64,000 nt of DNA from Desulfatitalea tepidiphila (GCF_001293685.1 NZ_BCAG01000006.1:434001-498000), one strand, 5' to 3'; shown: positions 46,102-56,733, numbered from the stretch's first letter. The notes: a model not told the origin generated them from the letters alone. Program-made: numbers and translations.

Positions 46102-47265
46102 ATGGATTTCAAACTTTCCAAAGAACATGAAATGTTGCGCAAGGCCGTACAGGATTTCGCCAAGAAGAAAATCGCCCCCTTCGTGGACGAATGGGATGCC
46201 AAACATTACCTGCCCATCGAAGAGGTGATTCGTCCCATGGGCGATCTGGGATTTTTCGGCGCCGTCATCGGCGAAGAGTATGGCGGAGAAAACATGGGGT
46301 GGCTGGCCGCCTCGATCATCACCGAAGAGATCGCCCGGGTTTCCAGCTCGCTGCGCGTGCAGTACAACCTGTCGGCTTTGGGCTGCGCATTTCCCATCTA
46401 TAAATACGGTACCGAAGCCGCCAAACAAAAGTATGTGCGCAAGCTGTGCGAAGGCAATTACCTCGGCGGCTTTGCCATCACCGAACCCAATGCCGGCTCG
46501 GACATCATGTCCATCGAGACCGAGGCCGAGGAAAAAGAGGACTGTTTCATCCTCAACGGCTCCAAGACCTGGATATCCAATGCCAACCAGGCCGACGTGG
46601 TGATCTGCTACGCCTTCACCGACAAGGCCAAAAAAGGCAAAGGGCTCTCGGCCTTCATCGTCGAGCTGCGCAACTTCAACGGCATCAAAACCACCGACCT
46701 GGACAAGATGGGCTCCTACTCCTCGCCCACCGGCGAGATCTTCTTCGACGGCACCCGCGTGCCCAAGGAGAACCTGTTGGGCAATGTCGGCGACGGTGCC
46801 AAAATCGTCTTCGGTTCCCTGAACAACACCCGCCTGTCGGCGGCCGCCGGCGCGGTGGGCTGTGCCCAGGCCTGCCTGGACATCGCTACCAAGTACTGCA
46901 ACCAGCGTGTGCAGTTCGGCCAGCAGATCGGCAAGTTCCAGATGAACCAGGACCTGATCGCCCAGATGGTCTGCGACGTGGAAGCGGCCCGCCTGCTGGT
47001 CTACAGGGCCTCCCTGCAGAAGGACGCCGGCCAGCTGGGCAACGGCATGGAAGTGGCCCAGGCCAAATACTTCGCCGGCGAAACCGCCATGAAGTGCGCC
47101 AACTACGCCCTGCGCATCCTCGGCGCCTACGGCTACTCCACCGAGTATCCCATCGCCCGGTTCTACCGGGACATCCCCACCTACGTCATGGTGGAAGGCT
47201 CTGCCAATATCTGCAAGACCATCATCGCCCAGGATCAGCTCGGCTACCGCAAAGCCAACCGGTAA
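46102..47265 (+). CDS. Acyl-CoA dehydrogenase
   Basis: A 387-residue FAD flavoenzyme with the three-domain ACAD layout. Motifs: FAITEPNAGSDIMSIET (flavin and substrate strands), KTWISNANQADVVICYAF, and a C-terminal helical domain with RVQFGQQIGKFQMNQDLIAQM in pieces, RILGAYGYSTEYPIARFYRD and VEGSANICKTIIA. The Glu in VEGSANI is at the position of the catalytic base in many ACADs. It oxidises an acyl-CoA to enoyl-CoA and passes electrons to ETF. The preferred acyl group is unknown. A terminator follows at 47321-47352. Confidence 0.94.
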   Translation: MDFKLSKEHEMLRKAVQDFAKKKIAPFVDEWDAKHYLPIEEVIRPMGDLGFFGAVIGEEYGGENMGWLAASIITEEIARVSSSLRVQYNLSALGCAFPIYKYGTEAAKQKYVRKLCEGNYLGGFAITEPNAGSDIMSIETEAEEKEDCFILNGSKTWISNANQADVVICYAFTDKAKKGKGLSAFIVELRNFNGIKTTDLDKMGSYSSPTGEIFFDGTRVPKENLLGNVGDGAKIVFGSLNNTRLSAAAGAVGCAQACLDIATKYCNQRVQFGQQIGKFQMNQDLIAQMVCDVEAARLLVYRASLQKDAGQLGNGMEVAQAKYFAGETAMKCANYALRILGAYGYSTEYPIARFYRDIPTYVMVEGSANICKTIIAQDQLGYRKANR

Positions 47266-47320
47266 CCGACCTGCCACCGGAACGGTCTGTTCGATCTGCG
47301 ATCCGGAACGCAACAATCCA

Positions 47321-47352
47321 AAGGCCATCGCCCGATATCGAGCGATGGCCTT
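47321..47352. terminator. Terminator between acyl-CoA dehydrogenase and hybrid kinase genes
   Basis: AAGGCCATCGC (47321-47331) pairs with GCGATGGCCTT (47342-47352) around a 10-base loop containing CGATATCG. It lies between convergent genes and probably serves both. Confidence 0.75.
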
Positions 47353-47380
47353 CTTGCATTCAGACGATCAGCCGACGGCT

Positions 47381-49621
47381 CTATTCATCCAGGACCGCAC
47401 GCACCTTGGCCGCCAGATCCTTGATCTGGTATGGCTTGCCGATGAACCCCCTGGCCCCTGAAACCAACGCCTCGCGGGCATGGCCGTTTTGCGTGTAGCC
47501 GCTGGATATGAGCACCCTTGTCGAGGGATCACGAGACAACAGCTCCTGCAAGCTCTTGGTTCCGCCCATGCCGGGCATGTTCAAGTCGAGGAGGATCAAT
47601 TGGATTTCTCCCTTTTTCCGGTCAAAAATTTCCAGGGCCTGTTCCCCATTCTCCGCCAGGAGCACTCGATACCCGAAGGATTTCAAAATCTCCCGGGTCA
47701 AATCCCGTATTTCCGGCTCATCGTCCACCACGAGAACGGTCTCGTTCCCGCCCCGGGGCATGTCCAGGGCAAGAGGGGATTCAGGCAAAAGTTCTTCCTG
47801 GTCCAATGCCGGCCAATAGATTTTAAAAGTCGTACCCTGTCCGGGTTCGCTGTAGCATTGGATGTGTCCACCATGGGATTTGACGATGCCGTAAGTCGAG
47901 GCCAGACCCAAGCCGGTGCCCTTGCCCACCTCCTTGGTGGTGAAAAACGGGTCGAAGACGTGGGCCAAAGTTTCCCTGGTCATGCCGCATCCAGTATCCG
48001 TCACCGTTAAAAGCACGTAAGGGCCAGGCGAGGCTTCCATGCCCATTCCCGTGGCAAGACCGACGTCCAGCAGGATGTTCTTGGTCTCCACCACGAGTTT
48101 TCCGCCATGGGGCATAGCGTCCACGGCATTGGCGCCCAGGTTGAGCAAAACCTGCTCCACCTGGACCGGATCCACGTTCACCGGCCAGAGGTTGCCCGCC
48201 AAATGCCGTTTGATCAGGATCATCTTGGGGATGGTCCGCTCCAAGATCTTGACGGCTTCGTCCACCTCGCGGTTCAGGTCCAGAGGCTTGCGCTGCACCA
48301 AGGCCTTGCGGCCGAACAAAAGCAGTTGCTGAACGAGCCTTCCGGCCCGCTCAATGGATCTGGACACGGTCGCCAAGCGGCTCCCGTCGGGATCACCGGG
48401 GTGACTTTTGGCGAGCAGCACCTCAATGTTGCCCCCCATAATCTGAAGCAGGTTGTTGAAGTCGTGAGCCACACCCCCGGCCAGGATACCCAGGGACTCC
48501 ATCTTTTGGGCCTGGAACAGGGAAAGCTGCAATTTGTCCCGTTCCTCCTCGGCCTTTTTCCGCTCGGTGATGTCCCGGTCAAAGGCGATGCCTAAAAAGC
48601 GGCCCTTGTATTCAATATAATTGGTGGTCACCTCCACGGGAAAGAGCCGGCCCTCCTTGGTCCGGTGGCGGCCTTCGAAGGTCATCCGACCCAATCGCTT
48701 CAAGTTGATTTTGTGTTGTTCCCAACCCGATGCAGGGAAATCCGGGTCCACATCGAAGACCTTCATTCGCAAAAGCTCATTCTGGGTAAACCCCATGGAT
48801 GAGCAGGCCGCGCGGTTTGCGTAAATCAGGTGACCCTGGTCATCCACCCAGAGGATGCTGTCCGGAGCTTGATCCATGGCGAACTGGGTCAGGAACATGG
48901 CCTCTTCGGCTTGCTTTTTCTGGGTGACGTCCTGCAGAATGAAAATATAATGCGGCACGCCATCGATCAGGATCGGACGGGCCGAATATAGCCCATCGCG
49001 ATCTGACAGGTTCCTGCAGCGAAACCTGAACTCGCGGTTCAACACATCGCGGCCCTTTTTCAGTTCGGTCAGCAGGGTTCGCCGCTCTTGCGGATCGACC
49101 CCGAACCCGCTGGCTGCCATAGCCTGGCCCATAATCTCGCTTCGCTTCCAGCCTGTAGTTTCTTCGAAAGCCGCGTTCACGTCGACGATGATGCCATCGT
49201 CCAATCGAATGATAGCAATGGCGTTCGGCGCGGCCATGAAGACCTGGGCAAATTTTTCTTCGGAAAGGCGGGAATTTTCCTCGGCCTGCCTGCGGTCGGT
49301 GATATCAAGGACGTAACCTTGAAACAGGACCGCCCCCCCTTCTTCTTCCCGCATCACACTGGCGTTGAGTGACGCCCAAAAAATGGATCCGTTCCGACGA
49401 ATCATCCGGCACTCATGGTTGGCCACTCGCCCGTTCGCGTGCAAAAGCCGCCGGAATTCATCTCTGTCTTTGAAATCGGCATAGAGCTGTTCACCGATGT
49501 CCGTAACGGAACGGAGCATGGCCTGGGGCGTGTCATGGCCATACAGTCTTGCCAGGAGCTGATTGGCGTACAGGAGGCGACCCTCGGGCGTAGAGATAAA
49601 AACCCCCACGGGCGCATCCAT
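47381..49621 (-). CDS. Soluble multi-PAS hybrid histidine kinase (PAS x4-HisKA-HATPase-REC)
   Basis: At least 746 residues with no membrane helix. About four PAS/PAC units (from residue 1, near 125, 250 and 255-375) lead to HisKA with His386 (GGVAHDFNN), HATPase_c ([19 protein letters not shown]) and a receiver domain with Asp679 ([11 protein letters not shown]). The first ATG (49621) falls inside the first PAS helix. The open frame continues upstream (encoding YPEHCHDLL, as expected for a PAS lead-in) without a start codon, while an ATG with a strong AAGGAG site at 49698 is in another frame. A single-base shift near 49640-49690 would join them, so the gene may be frameshifted or the sequence may contain an error. 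Confidence 0.88.
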   Translation of the reverse strand: MDAPVGVFISTPEGRLLYANQLLARLYGHDTPQAMLRSVTDIGEQLYADFKDRDEFRRLLHANGRVANHECRMIRRNGSIFWASLNASVMREEEGGAVLFQGYVLDITDRRQAEENSRLSEEKFAQVFMAAPNAIAIIRLDDGIIVDVNAAFEETTGWKRSEIMGQAMAASGFGVDPQERRTLLTELKKGRDVLNREFRFRCRNLSDRDGLYSARPILIDGVPHYIFILQDVTQKKQAEEAMFLTQFAMDQAPDSILWVDDQGHLIYANRAACSSMGFTQNELLRMKVFDVDPDFPASGWEQHKINLKRLGRMTFEGRHRTKEGRLFPVEVTTNYIEYKGRFLGIAFDRDITERKKAEEERDKLQLSLFQAQKMESLGILAGGVAHDFNNLLQIMGGNIEVLLAKSHPGDPDGSRLATVSRSIERAGRLVQQLLLFGRKALVQRKPLDLNREVDEAVKILERTIPKMILIKRHLAGNLWPVNVDPVQVEQVLLNLGANAVDAMPHGGKLVVETKNILLDVGLATGMGMEASPGPYVLLTVTDTGCGMTRETLAHVFDPFFTTKEVGKGTGLGLASTYGIVKSHGGHIQCYSEPGQGTTFKIYWPALDQEELLPESPLALDMPRGGNETVLVVDDEPEIRDLTREILKSFGYRVLLAENGEQALEIFDRKKGEIQLILLDLNMPGMGGTKSLQELLSRDPSTRVLISSGYTQNGHAREALVSGARGFIGKPYQIKDLAAKVRAVLDE

Positions 49622-49921
49622 GAGAAGGTCATGACAGTGTTCGGGGTAGGGACGGACGCTTGAATTGGGTCCATTGGCGGGGAGCCTTCCGGGTTCATTG
49701 CGGACTCCTTCACGTCGGTAAGAGAGGCATGTGTATCAGGGATCGACCGGCATTCCGGCATTCTTTTTTGTCGCAAAGATCGTTATGAAAAACAAGCCGA
49801 ATCGTCTCTTGCCCGGAGTGGACAATGATTGGTACAAAGCGATTGAAAGAACAAGCACGATCCGGGTGTCGTCTGCAAAAAGGCATTAAACCGAAGGTGG
49901 CATTGAAAAGGGAGGTCGGCG

Positions 49922-50173
49922 ATGGGAATTCTGTCTTGGATTGTCATGGGCTTGATCGTTGGGGTGCTCGCCAAGTTCATCATGCCGGGCAAAGACCCGG
50001 GAGGGATCATCATCACCATTTTGCTTGGCATAGGCGGCGCTTTCGTAGGCGGATTCATTGGATCCTCTCTGGGGCTCGGGCCGGTCACCGGTTTTAATAT
50101 CGGCAGCATCGTCCTGGCCACAGGCGGCGCCATTCTGCTGCTGGTCGTGTATCGCGCCATCAAGAAGAAATAA
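49922..50173 (+). CDS. GlsB/YeaQ/YmgE-family stress-associated membrane protein
   Basis: An 83-residue protein with three hydrophobic segments (LSWIVMGLIVGVLAKFIM; GGIIITILLGIGGAFVGGFIG; IGSIVLATGGAILLLVVYRAI) and a lysine-rich end. The glycine-rich pattern and PGKDPGG turn are typical of the transglycosylase-associated/GlsB family, small inner-membrane proteins often induced by general stress. The biochemical role is unknown. A GGGAGGTCGGCG stretch precedes the ATG. The HAD gene follows 42 bases downstream. Confidence 0.88.
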   Translation: MGILSWIVMGLIVGVLAKFIMPGKDPGGIIITILLGIGGAFVGGFIGSSLGLGPVTGFNIGSIVLATGGAILLLVVYRAIKKK

Positions 50174-50215
50174 CCTGCCGTCGCAATCCGACGAGGTTAA
50201 CGCAAAGGGTGGGCC

Positions 50216-50974
50216 ATGCATCTCTTTTTCGATCTCGACGGCACGCTGACCGACCCATTTGAAGGGATTACCCGCTGCATCGCGCATGCCTTGGCGGTCA
50301 TGGGTCGGCCGTGCCCCCCGCTTGCCGAGCTGCGCTGGTGCATCGGGCCACCGCTCAGGAAAAGCCTGGCGGTGCTGCTCGGCACGGATGATGATAAACT
50401 GGTCGAAGAGGCGGTTTCTGCTTATCGGGAGCGGTTCGGTGCGGTCGGCCTGTTTGAAAATCGGGTCTACGACGGCATCCCCGAAATGCTTCAAACCCTC
50501 TCAAGCTTCAGCCACACGCTATATGTGGCCACCGCCAAGCCATGGATTTTCGCCGAACGAATTGTCGATCATTTCGGCCTCAGCGGCCACTTCAAAAGCA
50601 TCTACGGCTGCGAACTCGATGGCGCACGGGGCGATAAGGCGAGTTTGATCGCCCACATCCTGGATGCTGAATCCATCGATTCGTCCGAAACCGCAATGAT
50701 CGGGGATCGCGAGCACGACATCATCGGGGCAAAGGCAAACAGGATTCCCGCCTTCGGCGTGCTCTGGGGGTACGGCACCAGGGACGAGTTGGAAGCCTCG
50801 GGTGCACGCGCCTGTTTCGGAAGTCCGCGGGAAATCCCAACCGCCTTCAATGGAAAGTCCGATTCCAAATCGCTGTCATTCCCTTCGAGCAGCGCCGCGG
50901 ACAGGGCGGGCCCAACCGGTAAAGGGGCGCCAGTCTATTGGGATCGACCCCGGCCAGGCAGCCGGCGGCGATGA
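50216..50974 (+). CDS. HAD-superfamily phosphatase (phosphoglycolate-phosphatase-like)
   Basis: A 252-residue HAD hydrolase. Motif I is FFDLDGTLTDP (nucleophile Asp6, acid Asp8), motif II is VATAKPW, motif III Lys lies in GDKASLI, and motif IV is IGDREHDIIGA. The cap and lengths to residue about 215 match Gph-type phosphatases. The last 35-40 residues (SFPSSSAADRAGPTGKGA onwards) are low-complexity and overlap the 3' end of the convergent glycosyltransferase gene by 128 bases. They look like read-through into non-native sequence after loss of an earlier stop. The substrate is unknown. Confidence 0.87.
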   Translation: MHLFFDLDGTLTDPFEGITRCIAHALAVMGRPCPPLAELRWCIGPPLRKSLAVLLGTDDDKLVEEAVSAYRERFGAVGLFENRVYDGIPEMLQTLSSFSHTLYVATAKPWIFAERIVDHFGLSGHFKSIYGCELDGARGDKASLIAHILDAESIDSSETAMIGDREHDIIGAKANRIPAFGVLWGYGTRDELEASGARACFGSPREIPTAFNGKSDSKSLSFPSSSAADRAGPTGKGAPVYWDRPRPGSRRR

Positions 50975-52202
50975 GGTAGTTGATCAGGGTGGTGCGCACT
51001 ATGCCCAGCCGGCGCCAGCGCCGGCCCGAGGTGATAGCCGCACCGGGGGCCAGCACGATGCGGCCCAGCCCGGCCATGTTTCGGGCCAGGAAAAGGTCTT
51101 CCGCAATGGGCACCTCGGGGAAACCGCCCGCCCGCCAAAAACCTGCTCGACGCATGAACAGGGCCTGGTCGCCGTAAGGCAGCCTGAGCCACCGCACCCG
51201 CAGGCGTGCGGCAGCCTCGATCCAGCGCATGGTCCGCCCCTGCAGATCGGTCTTGAACTGGAAGGCGCCCATGGCCACGCGCGGATCCATGAGCACCTCG
51301 AACAGCTGCAGATCGAAATCAGCGGACAGGCGGGTATCGGCATGCAGAAAGAGCAGGGCCCGCCCCCGGGCCTTTGCGGCGCCGATGTTCTGCTGCACAG
51401 CCCGACCGGGCGACGTGACCAGGACCTCGGCGCCGGCGCGGCGCGCCAGCAGCGGTGTCTGGTCGCGGCTGCCGCCGTCGACCACGAGGGTTTCGACGCC
51501 CGGCCGCAAGGTCTGTTCCACGGCTGCGGCGATGCGCGGCGCCTCGTTCAGAGCCGGAATGACGACACTCAGGTAGGGCCGGCGCCAATCATAAGCCGGC
51601 CGCCAGGCGCGCAGATCCTCGGGCGTGTCCATGTCGTCGAGGGGCGGCAGCAGGGCCGCCGACAGGCCTTGCCGCCTGGCCAGATCCAGGCTCTGGTCGA
51701 GCACCCGGCCGGTCCCCCACGCGATGCCGTCGAACACCCCCGCCGGCCGCCGAGTTCCCACCAGCCAGTAACCGCCGTCCCGGCTCGGCCCGAACACCAG
51801 GTCGTGGGAGTCCAGGGCCGCGAAAGCCTGCGCCAGGTGGGATGCGGACAGGCCGGGAACATCGGTTCCCACCAGCACCGCCTGGCGTGCGCCCGTCGCC
51901 AGTGCGTTTTCAAGGGCGCTTTGCATGCGTTGGCCCAGATTCCCCTCCTCCTGGGGATAAAGGCCGACCCGCCGGCCGGCCAGCCAACGCCCCATCTGCG
52001 CCGGCGTACCGCCGGTATAGGCAAACGCCACCGGCGCCAGACCGGCACGCGTCATCGTCGCCAGGGTTCGCTCGGTCAGTTCGCGCTGAAGCTCGGCCGC
52101 CCCCAAAGGCCCGAGCAACGGTATCAACCGGGTTTTGGTCTCTCCCGGGCGCGGATAGCGGCCGAACAGGATGAGTCGGCGTTGGGCGAATGGCGGCGTC
52201 AT
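50847..52202 (-). CDS. Fused DUF2064 (TIGR04282-like) and GT2 (TIGR04283-like) glycosyltransferase
   Basis: A 451-residue fusion. Residues 1-195 match the CofC/DUF2064 nucleotidyltransferase-like family (ILFGRYPRPGETKTRLIP, VGTDVPGLSASHL, GPSRDGGYWLVG). Residues about 210-430 are a GT-A family 2 glycosyltransferase (LSVVIPALNEAPRIAAAVEQ, VDGGSRDQT, LFLHADTRL, EDLFLARNMA). The two families are commonly encoded by neighbouring genes, so the fusion supports joint action in an uncharacterised pathway. The start at 52202 fits the conserved N-terminus; an ATG at 52262 would add 20 residues. It overlaps the HAD gene tail to tail. Confidence 0.87.
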   Translation of the reverse strand: MTPPFAQRRLILFGRYPRPGETKTRLIPLLGPLGAAELQRELTERTLATMTRAGLAPVAFAYTGGTPAQMGRWLAGRRVGLYPQEEGNLGQRMQSALENALATGARQAVLVGTDVPGLSASHLAQAFAALDSHDLVFGPSRDGGYWLVGTRRPAGVFDGIAWGTGRVLDQSLDLARRQGLSAALLPPLDDMDTPEDLRAWRPAYDWRRPYLSVVIPALNEAPRIAAAVEQTLRPGVETLVVDGGSRDQTPLLARRAGAEVLVTSPGRAVQQNIGAAKARGRALLFLHADTRLSADFDLQLFEVLMDPRVAMGAFQFKTDLQGRTMRWIEAAARLRVRWLRLPYGDQALFMRRAGFWRAGGFPEVPIAEDLFLARNMAGLGRIVLAPGAAITSGRRWRRLGIVRTTLINYLIAAGCLAGVDPNRLAPLYRLGPPCPRRCSKGMTAIWNRTFH

Positions 52203-52292
52203 CGACGGGCGGCGTTTCCTTTCCAAGCAGGATATGCAATTTCTATCATGGGTGCAGGCCATAGTCCATTGTCCGGCTTGCCAGCAATTTTG

Positions 52293-52590
52293 CCTGAATG
52301 TGATTCACCCTGAAGGACGTGCTTTTCAATAATATTTTGAAGTTTACACCCGCATCACAATGGAGATGGCAGGCCCGGGTGGGGCAGGTGGCCAGGGCCA
52401 CGTGAGCCTGCGGTCTTAGAGCCAGTTAAATGCATACGGCGGACAAGCGGCCCAGACTGTTTGAGCGCAGCGAGTTTCTGGGCCGCCCGCCGTGCATTTT
52501 ACTGGCTCTTGACCGCTTGGCGTGTGGCATCGGCCACCTGTTCCACCCGGGCCGGATTTAATGAATCGCATTCCGTTGGAATCGCTGACG
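52293..52590 (+). repeat. Dispersed palindromic element, copy C
   Basis: A 298-bp non-coding element bounded by imperfect terminal inverted repeats: GAATGTGATTCA (52296-52307) and the complement of GAATGCGATTCA (52562-52573). The core 52372-52553 is one long interrupted hairpin with arms beginning GGCCCGGGTGG and ending CCACCCGGGCC, and an inner GCGGCCCAG/CTGGGCCGC pair around 52447-52486. Copy B is the inverted near-identical match. No open frame of note is inside. It separates the DUF2064/GT2 and pabA genes. Confidence 0.85.
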
Positions 52591-52698
52591 GCCCGCAATT
52601 CCGCTTGACGGACCGCACGTTTTCCCCTATCAATCATCGCGATGGATTCAATCAAGCCATCCAAGGCTTGATTCCAAGATGAGTTATGCCATAGGCTC

Positions 52699-52735
52699 AG
52701 CCACCCAGACTCATGTCGGGTGGCTGTTTTCTTTG
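52699..52735 (+). terminator. Terminator-like leader hairpin before pabA
   Basis: AGCCACCC (52699-52706) pairs with GGGTGGCT (52718-52725), followed by GTTTTCTTT. It ends only about 13 bases before the GTG start, so it is either an attenuator of the pab operon or a terminator for a short leader transcript. No Trp-rich leader peptide was found. Confidence 0.5.
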
Positions 52736-52747
52736 GGGTAATAAACC

Positions 52748-53336
<589 letters not shown>

Positions 53337-53359
<23 letters not shown>

Positions 53360-55604
53360 ACCGCCGATCCCTCCGGCCACCCTGACCGGCGTGCACGTGC
53401 AGCCTTACCCGCTGAAAATGCCGTTCATCGATCTGGCCGCACGCTTCGCCCATCTGCCCGGTACGGTCGTGTTGCTCAGCGGCGGCGAGCAGGACAGTGC
53501 CCGCCACCATCTTCTGGGTATCGATCCCTGGATGACGCTGCGAAGCCGCAAAAACCGCATGGCCCTCAGCCTCGACGATCGCTCCTTTGAACTCTCCGGT
53601 TCGGCCAGCGATCTGCTTCGCCAGATCGTCGACACGGTGCGGCTGCCCGAGGGCGATTGGCCCGGCCCTCTGGCCGCCGGGCTGATGGGCTACCTGGCCT
53701 ACGATCTCAAGGACGACATCGAACGGCTGCCCAAAACCAGCGTGGACGACCTGCGACTGCCGCACATGCTGTTAACGGCGCCGTCCCTCGTCGTGGTGCA
53801 TGATCGAAAAACCGAATCGACCCGGCTGATGGTCCCGTTGCGCCGGGAACCCGAAACCGATGCGGTTCGCATCGTGTCCCGATTCCATGACGCCGTGAAC
53901 ACATTCCCGGTGGAGAGCGAAGCCTTTACCATCGGAGCTCAAGGCCCCTCCGCCAATTTCACGGCCGACGGGTACCGCACTGCGGTGCAGCGGATCATCG
54001 ACTATATCGGTGCCGGCGATGTCTACCAGGTCAACCTCTCCCAGCGATTCAGCGTGCCATTTCAGGGCAGTGCCTTTGCCTACTTCCGGCGGCTTTTCAC
54101 CCTGAACCCGGCCCCCTTTTTCGCGTTCGTCCAAGCCGGCGACCACCAGATCGTCTCCACCTCGCCCGAACGCTTCCTGCTGCAAAACGGCCGCCGTGTA
54201 GAAACCCGGCCGATCAAAGGGACGCGCCCGCGCGGCGGCACGGCCGAAAAGGACGAGGCCATGCGCCGGGAACTGCTCGAGAGCCCGAAAGACGATGCCG
54301 AGCTGTCGATGATCGTCGACCTACTGCGCAACGACATCGGCAAAGTGTGCCGGGCCGGCAGCGTCACGGTGGCCCATCACAAACGCCTGGAGGCCTACGA
54401 CAATGTCTACCACCTGGTCTCGATCATCGAAGGCGAACTGGATGAAGACCGGAACAGCGCGGATCTGATCCGGGCTGCCTTTCCCGGCGGTTCGATCACC
54501 GGCTGCCCCAAGGTTCGCGCCATGGAGATCATCGACGAACTGGAGCCCTGCCGGCGACATGTCTATTGCGGCAGTATCGGCTATATCAGCTTCCACGACA
54601 CCATGGATCTGTCCATCGCCATCCGCACGGCAACGATCACCGGCGGATCGCTCTGCTTCTCCGTGGGCGGCGGCATCGTCTTCGACTCCGACCCCCAGGC
54701 CGAATACGAAGAGACCCTTCACAAGGGCCGAACCCTTATGGCCGCGTGCCAGAACGAATGCACGCTGCCGGCGCCCGAGACCATCGTGTGGCACAACGGT
54801 CGACTGATGCGTGCGGCGGATACCCGCGTCTCCATCGCCGACCAGGGCCTGCTCTATGGCTTCGGCCTCTTCGAAACCATACGGGTGGATCGCGGCGCCG
54901 TCCCACTGCTCGACGGCCACGTGGCCCGCTTCGACCGCAGTTGGCGCGCCCTGATGCCCGACGACCCGCCCGACCTGACATGGGCCGACGTCATTGCCCA
55001 GGTGGTCGCCGCCAATGACCTGTCCCGACGCTGCGCCGCCGTTAAAATTCTGGCCACCCGCGGCAGCCGCGATCGAGCGCCCTGGGACCATGCCCTGTTC
55101 GTGACCGCGCGACCCTACAGCCACCGGCTGAAGACGCTGAACACACCCGGCATCAGACTAGGCACCTTCCCCCACCCACGCCAGAGCCCCCTGGCCGGCC
55201 ACAAGACCCTCAACTATCTTTACTACCTGAAAGGCGGTCAATGGGCCAGGGAGAACGGATACGACGAAGCACTGGTGCTCAATCCGGACGGAAGCGTTTC
55301 GGAGACACACACCGCCAATCTTCTGATCGTAAACAGCGCCGAAGTGATCCGCCCCGCATCGCCGACCGTCCTGCCAGGCGTGATGGCCGAAGCCGCCTGC
55401 CGGCTGCTGGCTCAGTGGGGATATCGTATCCACGAAACCATCGTCCGGCCCGAAATGCTGCTTCAGGCCGACCAGGTACTCGCCGCCAATGCCCTGATGG
55501 GGACCGTGCCGGTCATCGGCGTCGATAACAAGGTCCGCCCCGAAGGCGGAGATCTCTGGCGACGAGTCAACGACGCGATTCTTCCCCATTGGAACGCAGA
55601 CTGA
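53337..55604 (+). CDS. pabB: Aminodeoxychorismate synthase component I fused to 4-amino-4-deoxychorismate lyase
   Basis: A 755-residue bifunctional enzyme for p-aminobenzoate. Residues 1-480 are a chorismate-binding PabB domain (GAGDVYQVNLSQRFS, ETRPIKGTRPRGG, ELSMIVDLLRNDIG, GGSITGCPKVRAMEIID). Residues about 485-755 are a fold-type IV PLP lyase, PabC-like (SIADQGLLYGFGLFETIR; PLP Lys in GHKTLNYLYYLK; DGSVSETHTANLL). Together with PabA it converts chorismate and glutamine to p-aminobenzoate. The ATG at 53337 overlaps pabA by 23 bases. The fusion keeps the lyase next to the unstable aminodeoxychorismate. Confidence 0.93.
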
Positions 55605-56204
55605 ATGCGCCTTCGGTGCAAGGAAACATTCGAGCCCTACAATTTGATGACCCCGTCTCCGGTCATTGCTCTGAATCGCCCAAAAAAGCACAAGATCCAG
55701 CCACGCGAAATTTTGGGTTGACAGCCCGTTCTATTTTTCCTAAGTCATCCGCGAACGTCGACATGACGAAAAGCGGCTCAGCGGGTATCCCATCATCGCA
55801 ACCATTAACGCCCTTGAGCCCCGCGATAGCGATAATCGCGTCTTGCCCTGCCGCGCAGGTATGTCCGAAAGCCCGTCTGGCTTTAAGACCCGATCGGTCC
55901 GATCGCTCTCATATCTGAAGCATGTCTCGGAACCTCCGCCCATCTCTCATGGGACCGCGCGGCGAGATGAACAGGCTGTCACACACGCCAATCGACCATT
56001 TCTGAAACGTGAGGATCTCCCACTCTGTGTTGCGTTGTCTTTTTTTGCGTCACGGCGGCGACTCGACCGCGGCGCGTATGTTCTTCCGGCGTGCGAACGC
56101 ATTCTGACGGAAATCGATGGTTCATCCCAATGTTATCCGGGCTGATCCTTTTGCGAAGGATGCCCCAACCCAAGTAAAGAAGAAAAAGAAAAGGAGGAAT
56201 CCCC
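55605..56204. other. Non-coding region upstream of the type VI payload genes
   Basis: Six hundred bases with no open frame that looks like a gene, no recognisable hairpin terminator and no clear promoter. Base composition is lower in GC than the flanking genes. It marks the boundary between the pab genes and the type VI module and presumably holds the hcp promoter. Confidence 0.5.
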
Positions 56205-56720
56205 ATGCCGACCCCAGCTTACCTGACCATCCAAGGCGCCAGCCAGGGCCACATCACCGAAGGCGCTTTTACCATCACCAGTGTGGGAAACGTCTACCAG
56301 GAGGGCCACGAAGACGAAATCCTGATCCAGGGATTCAAACACGAGGTGACCGTACCGACCGATCCGCAGAGCGGGCAGCCTACCGGCCAACGCGTGCACC
56401 GACCCCTGGTCGTCACCAAGGTGTTCGACAAATCTTCGCCCATGCTCTACACGGCACTCTGCTCGGGCGAAAAGCTCAACACCTGCACGCTCAAATGGTT
56501 CCGGACAGATCCGTCCGGCACTCAGGAGCACTACTTCACCATCGAGCTCGAAGACGCGATCATCACCGACATCACAGCGCACATGCCCAATTGCCAGGAC
56601 CCGGGAATGGTCCACTTCACCCATCTGGAAGAAGTCTCCTTCACCTACCGAAGCATCACCTGGACCCATGAAGCGGCCGGAACCTCGGGCTCGGACGACT
56701 GGCGGTCACCCAAAGAGTAA
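56205..56720 (+). CDS. hcp: Type VI secretion tube protein Hcp
   Basis: A 171-residue Hcp-family protein: LTIQGASQGHITEGAF at the N-terminus, ILIQGFKHEVTVP, RPLVVTKVFDKSSPMLYTAL, and HLEEVSFTYRSITWTHE near the C-terminus, in the family order. Hcp hexamers stack to form the inner tube that is ejected with VgrG. An AAGGAGG ribosome site lies 8 bases before the ATG. It is the first gene of the payload module and is followed by vgrG after 13 bases, which implies co-transcription. Confidence 0.95.
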   Translation: MPTPAYLTIQGASQGHITEGAFTITSVGNVYQEGHEDEILIQGFKHEVTVPTDPQSGQPTGQRVHRPLVVTKVFDKSSPMLYTALCSGEKLNTCTLKWFRTDPSGTQEHYFTIELEDAIITDITAHMPNCQDPGMVHFTHLEEVSFTYRSITWTHEAAGTSGSDDWRSPKE

Positions 56721-56733
56721 GCACGGAGGCAAA

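Noticed and set aside
50802-52313. A 503-codon plus-strand open frame antisense to the DUF2064/GT2 gene
   Set aside because: Low-complexity Gln/His/Gly-rich sequence without domains, and the opposite strand encodes clear motifs.
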